Source: Chloroflexota bacterium
Lineage (GTDB): Bacteria > Chloroflexota > Dehalococcoidia > GIF9 > UBA5629
Reading direction: 5' to 3'
DNA length: 6,459 nucleotides
NCBI GenBank assembly: GCA_026389675.1
Contig: JAPLHJ010000168.1
Location: 1-6,459, forward strand
Shown here: positions 6,057 to 6,459 of the stretch, one piece after another
Numbering within the stretch: the stretch's first letter is position 1
Layout: the number at the start of each line of letters is the position of its first letter
Made by a program: the position numbers and the translations under genes
Notes under the pieces: generated by a model
Database searches by the model: none
Seen by the model: only the letters and a program-made list of their open reading frames with translations
Told to the model about the DNA's origin: nothing

Positions 6057-6459
6057 ATGGCTGACGGAATATTCCCGGTAGACATCGGTCCGCAGTACGA
6101 GGGCGAGGTCATCCGCAAGGCCGATATGCGTGTGGAGTTCGGTGGCCCCAACGTGCGCACCAAATTTGAGCTGGTCTCCATTAAACCCCCTGACGGTGTC
6201 ATACACGAGAAGGTGGAGGTCATCGGGCCGGACATTGACGTTCTCCCGGAGGGCAGTAGCCAGCCCATCGCCCTGATTGTGGACGTCGCCGGGGCAAGGC
6301 TGGAGCGGGATATCGAGCCCGTCCTGGAGCGCCGGCTGCACCTTTACCTGAACTATATAGAGGGCTTTTACCATATGAACCAGCGCCAGGACGTCTGGAT
6401 GCGGCTGAATAAGGCATCCTTCGGCAAAGGGCTGAAATCCCTCAGATCGCTGGGCGAGA
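6057..6459 (+). CDS. cdhC: Acetyl-CoA synthase catalytic subunit (CdhC/AcsB), N-terminal part
   Basis: This subunit joins a corrinoid-bound methyl group, CO and CoA into acetyl-CoA (or cleaves it) at the Ni-Ni-[4Fe-4S] A-cluster. The 134 complete codons show the family start FPVDIGPQYEGEVIRKADM (6-24), VEFGGP (26-31), VEVIGPDI (53-60), VLERRLHLYLNYIEGFYHMN (89-108) and QRQDVWMRLNK (109-119). The A-cluster cysteines lie further on, outside the window. The ORF begins directly at this domain, so it lacks the N-terminal CODH-binding domain of about 300 residues found in bacterial AcsB and is the short archaeal-type (CdhC) form. AAGGCGGGAG (6043-6052) provides a ribosome binding site before the ATG. 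It lies 90 bp after the cdhA-like gene on the same strand, with its own promoter candidate. In-frame upstream extension is not supported. Confidence 0.92.
   Translation, partial: MADGIFPVDIGPQYEGEVIRKADMRVEFGGPNVRTKFELVSIKPPDGVIHEKVEVIGPDIDVLPEGSSQPIALIVDVAGARLERDIEPVLERRLHLYLNYIEGFYHMNQRQDVWMRLNKASFGKGLKSLRSLGE

Noticed and set aside
6020..6064. A 14-codon ATG frame overlapping the cdhC start codon, a possible leader peptide
   Set aside because: Only a weak AGG precedes it and the peptide has no attenuator-like composition; it is too short to call without conservation.

Overview
The window carries two divergent blocks of a bacterial chromosome. The best guess for the host is an anaerobic bacterium of the Chloroflexota, possibly Dehalococcoidia-like. 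This rests on the gene content: a bacterial GyrB, a bacterial-type acsE/acsD pair, and archaeal-style cdhA and cdhC homologues in one operon. It is inference; no 16S or other decisive marker is present.

Left block, minus strand (1-1971): the first 446 codons of gyrB (DNA gyrase B, running off the left edge) and, upstream of it, a complete rnhA (RNase HI). The 159-bp gap between them holds an extended -10 promoter. It also holds a near-perfect NrdR-box-like palindrome, with a second, weaker palindrome exactly 31 bp away centre to centre. This suggests that gyrB has its own promoter under a dNTP-sensing repressor. rnhA has a perfect TATAAT immediately before its start and no ribosome binding site, so it may be read from a leaderless mRNA.

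Centre (1972-2071): a 100-bp divergent intergenic region with a candidate promoter for the rightward operon.

Right block, plus strand (2072-6459): four tightly ordered genes of the carbonyl branch of the Wood-Ljungdahl (reductive acetyl-CoA) pathway. They are acsE (methyl-tetrahydrofolate:corrinoid methyltransferase), acsD/cdhD (corrinoid protein small subunit), a cdhA-like gene (CO dehydrogenase alpha subunit homologue), and the start of cdhC/acsB (acetyl-CoA synthase, running off the right edge). A candidate internal promoter and a perfect 6-bp-arm inverted repeat precede cdhC. In a normal complex, AcsE moves a methyl group from tetrahydrofolate to the corrinoid protein (AcsC/AcsD), CO dehydrogenase makes or oxidises CO at its Ni-Fe-S C-cluster, and acetyl-CoA synthase joins methyl, CO and CoA.

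The main discovery candidate is the CdhA-like protein. It keeps the overall CdhA sequence pattern and the N-terminal four-cysteine motif. However, five of the six positions expected to hold C-cluster ligands are Asp, Gly/Pro, Asn, Asp and Gly, and the ferredoxin-like double [4Fe-4S] insert is replaced by a short Ala/Pro-rich linker with no cysteines. The reading frame is intact for 695 codons. It therefore looks like a maintained, catalytically dead CO dehydrogenase subunit in an otherwise conserved acetyl-CoA synthase operon. Such a complex could assemble or cleave acetyl-CoA but should not interconvert CO and CO2 through this subunit.
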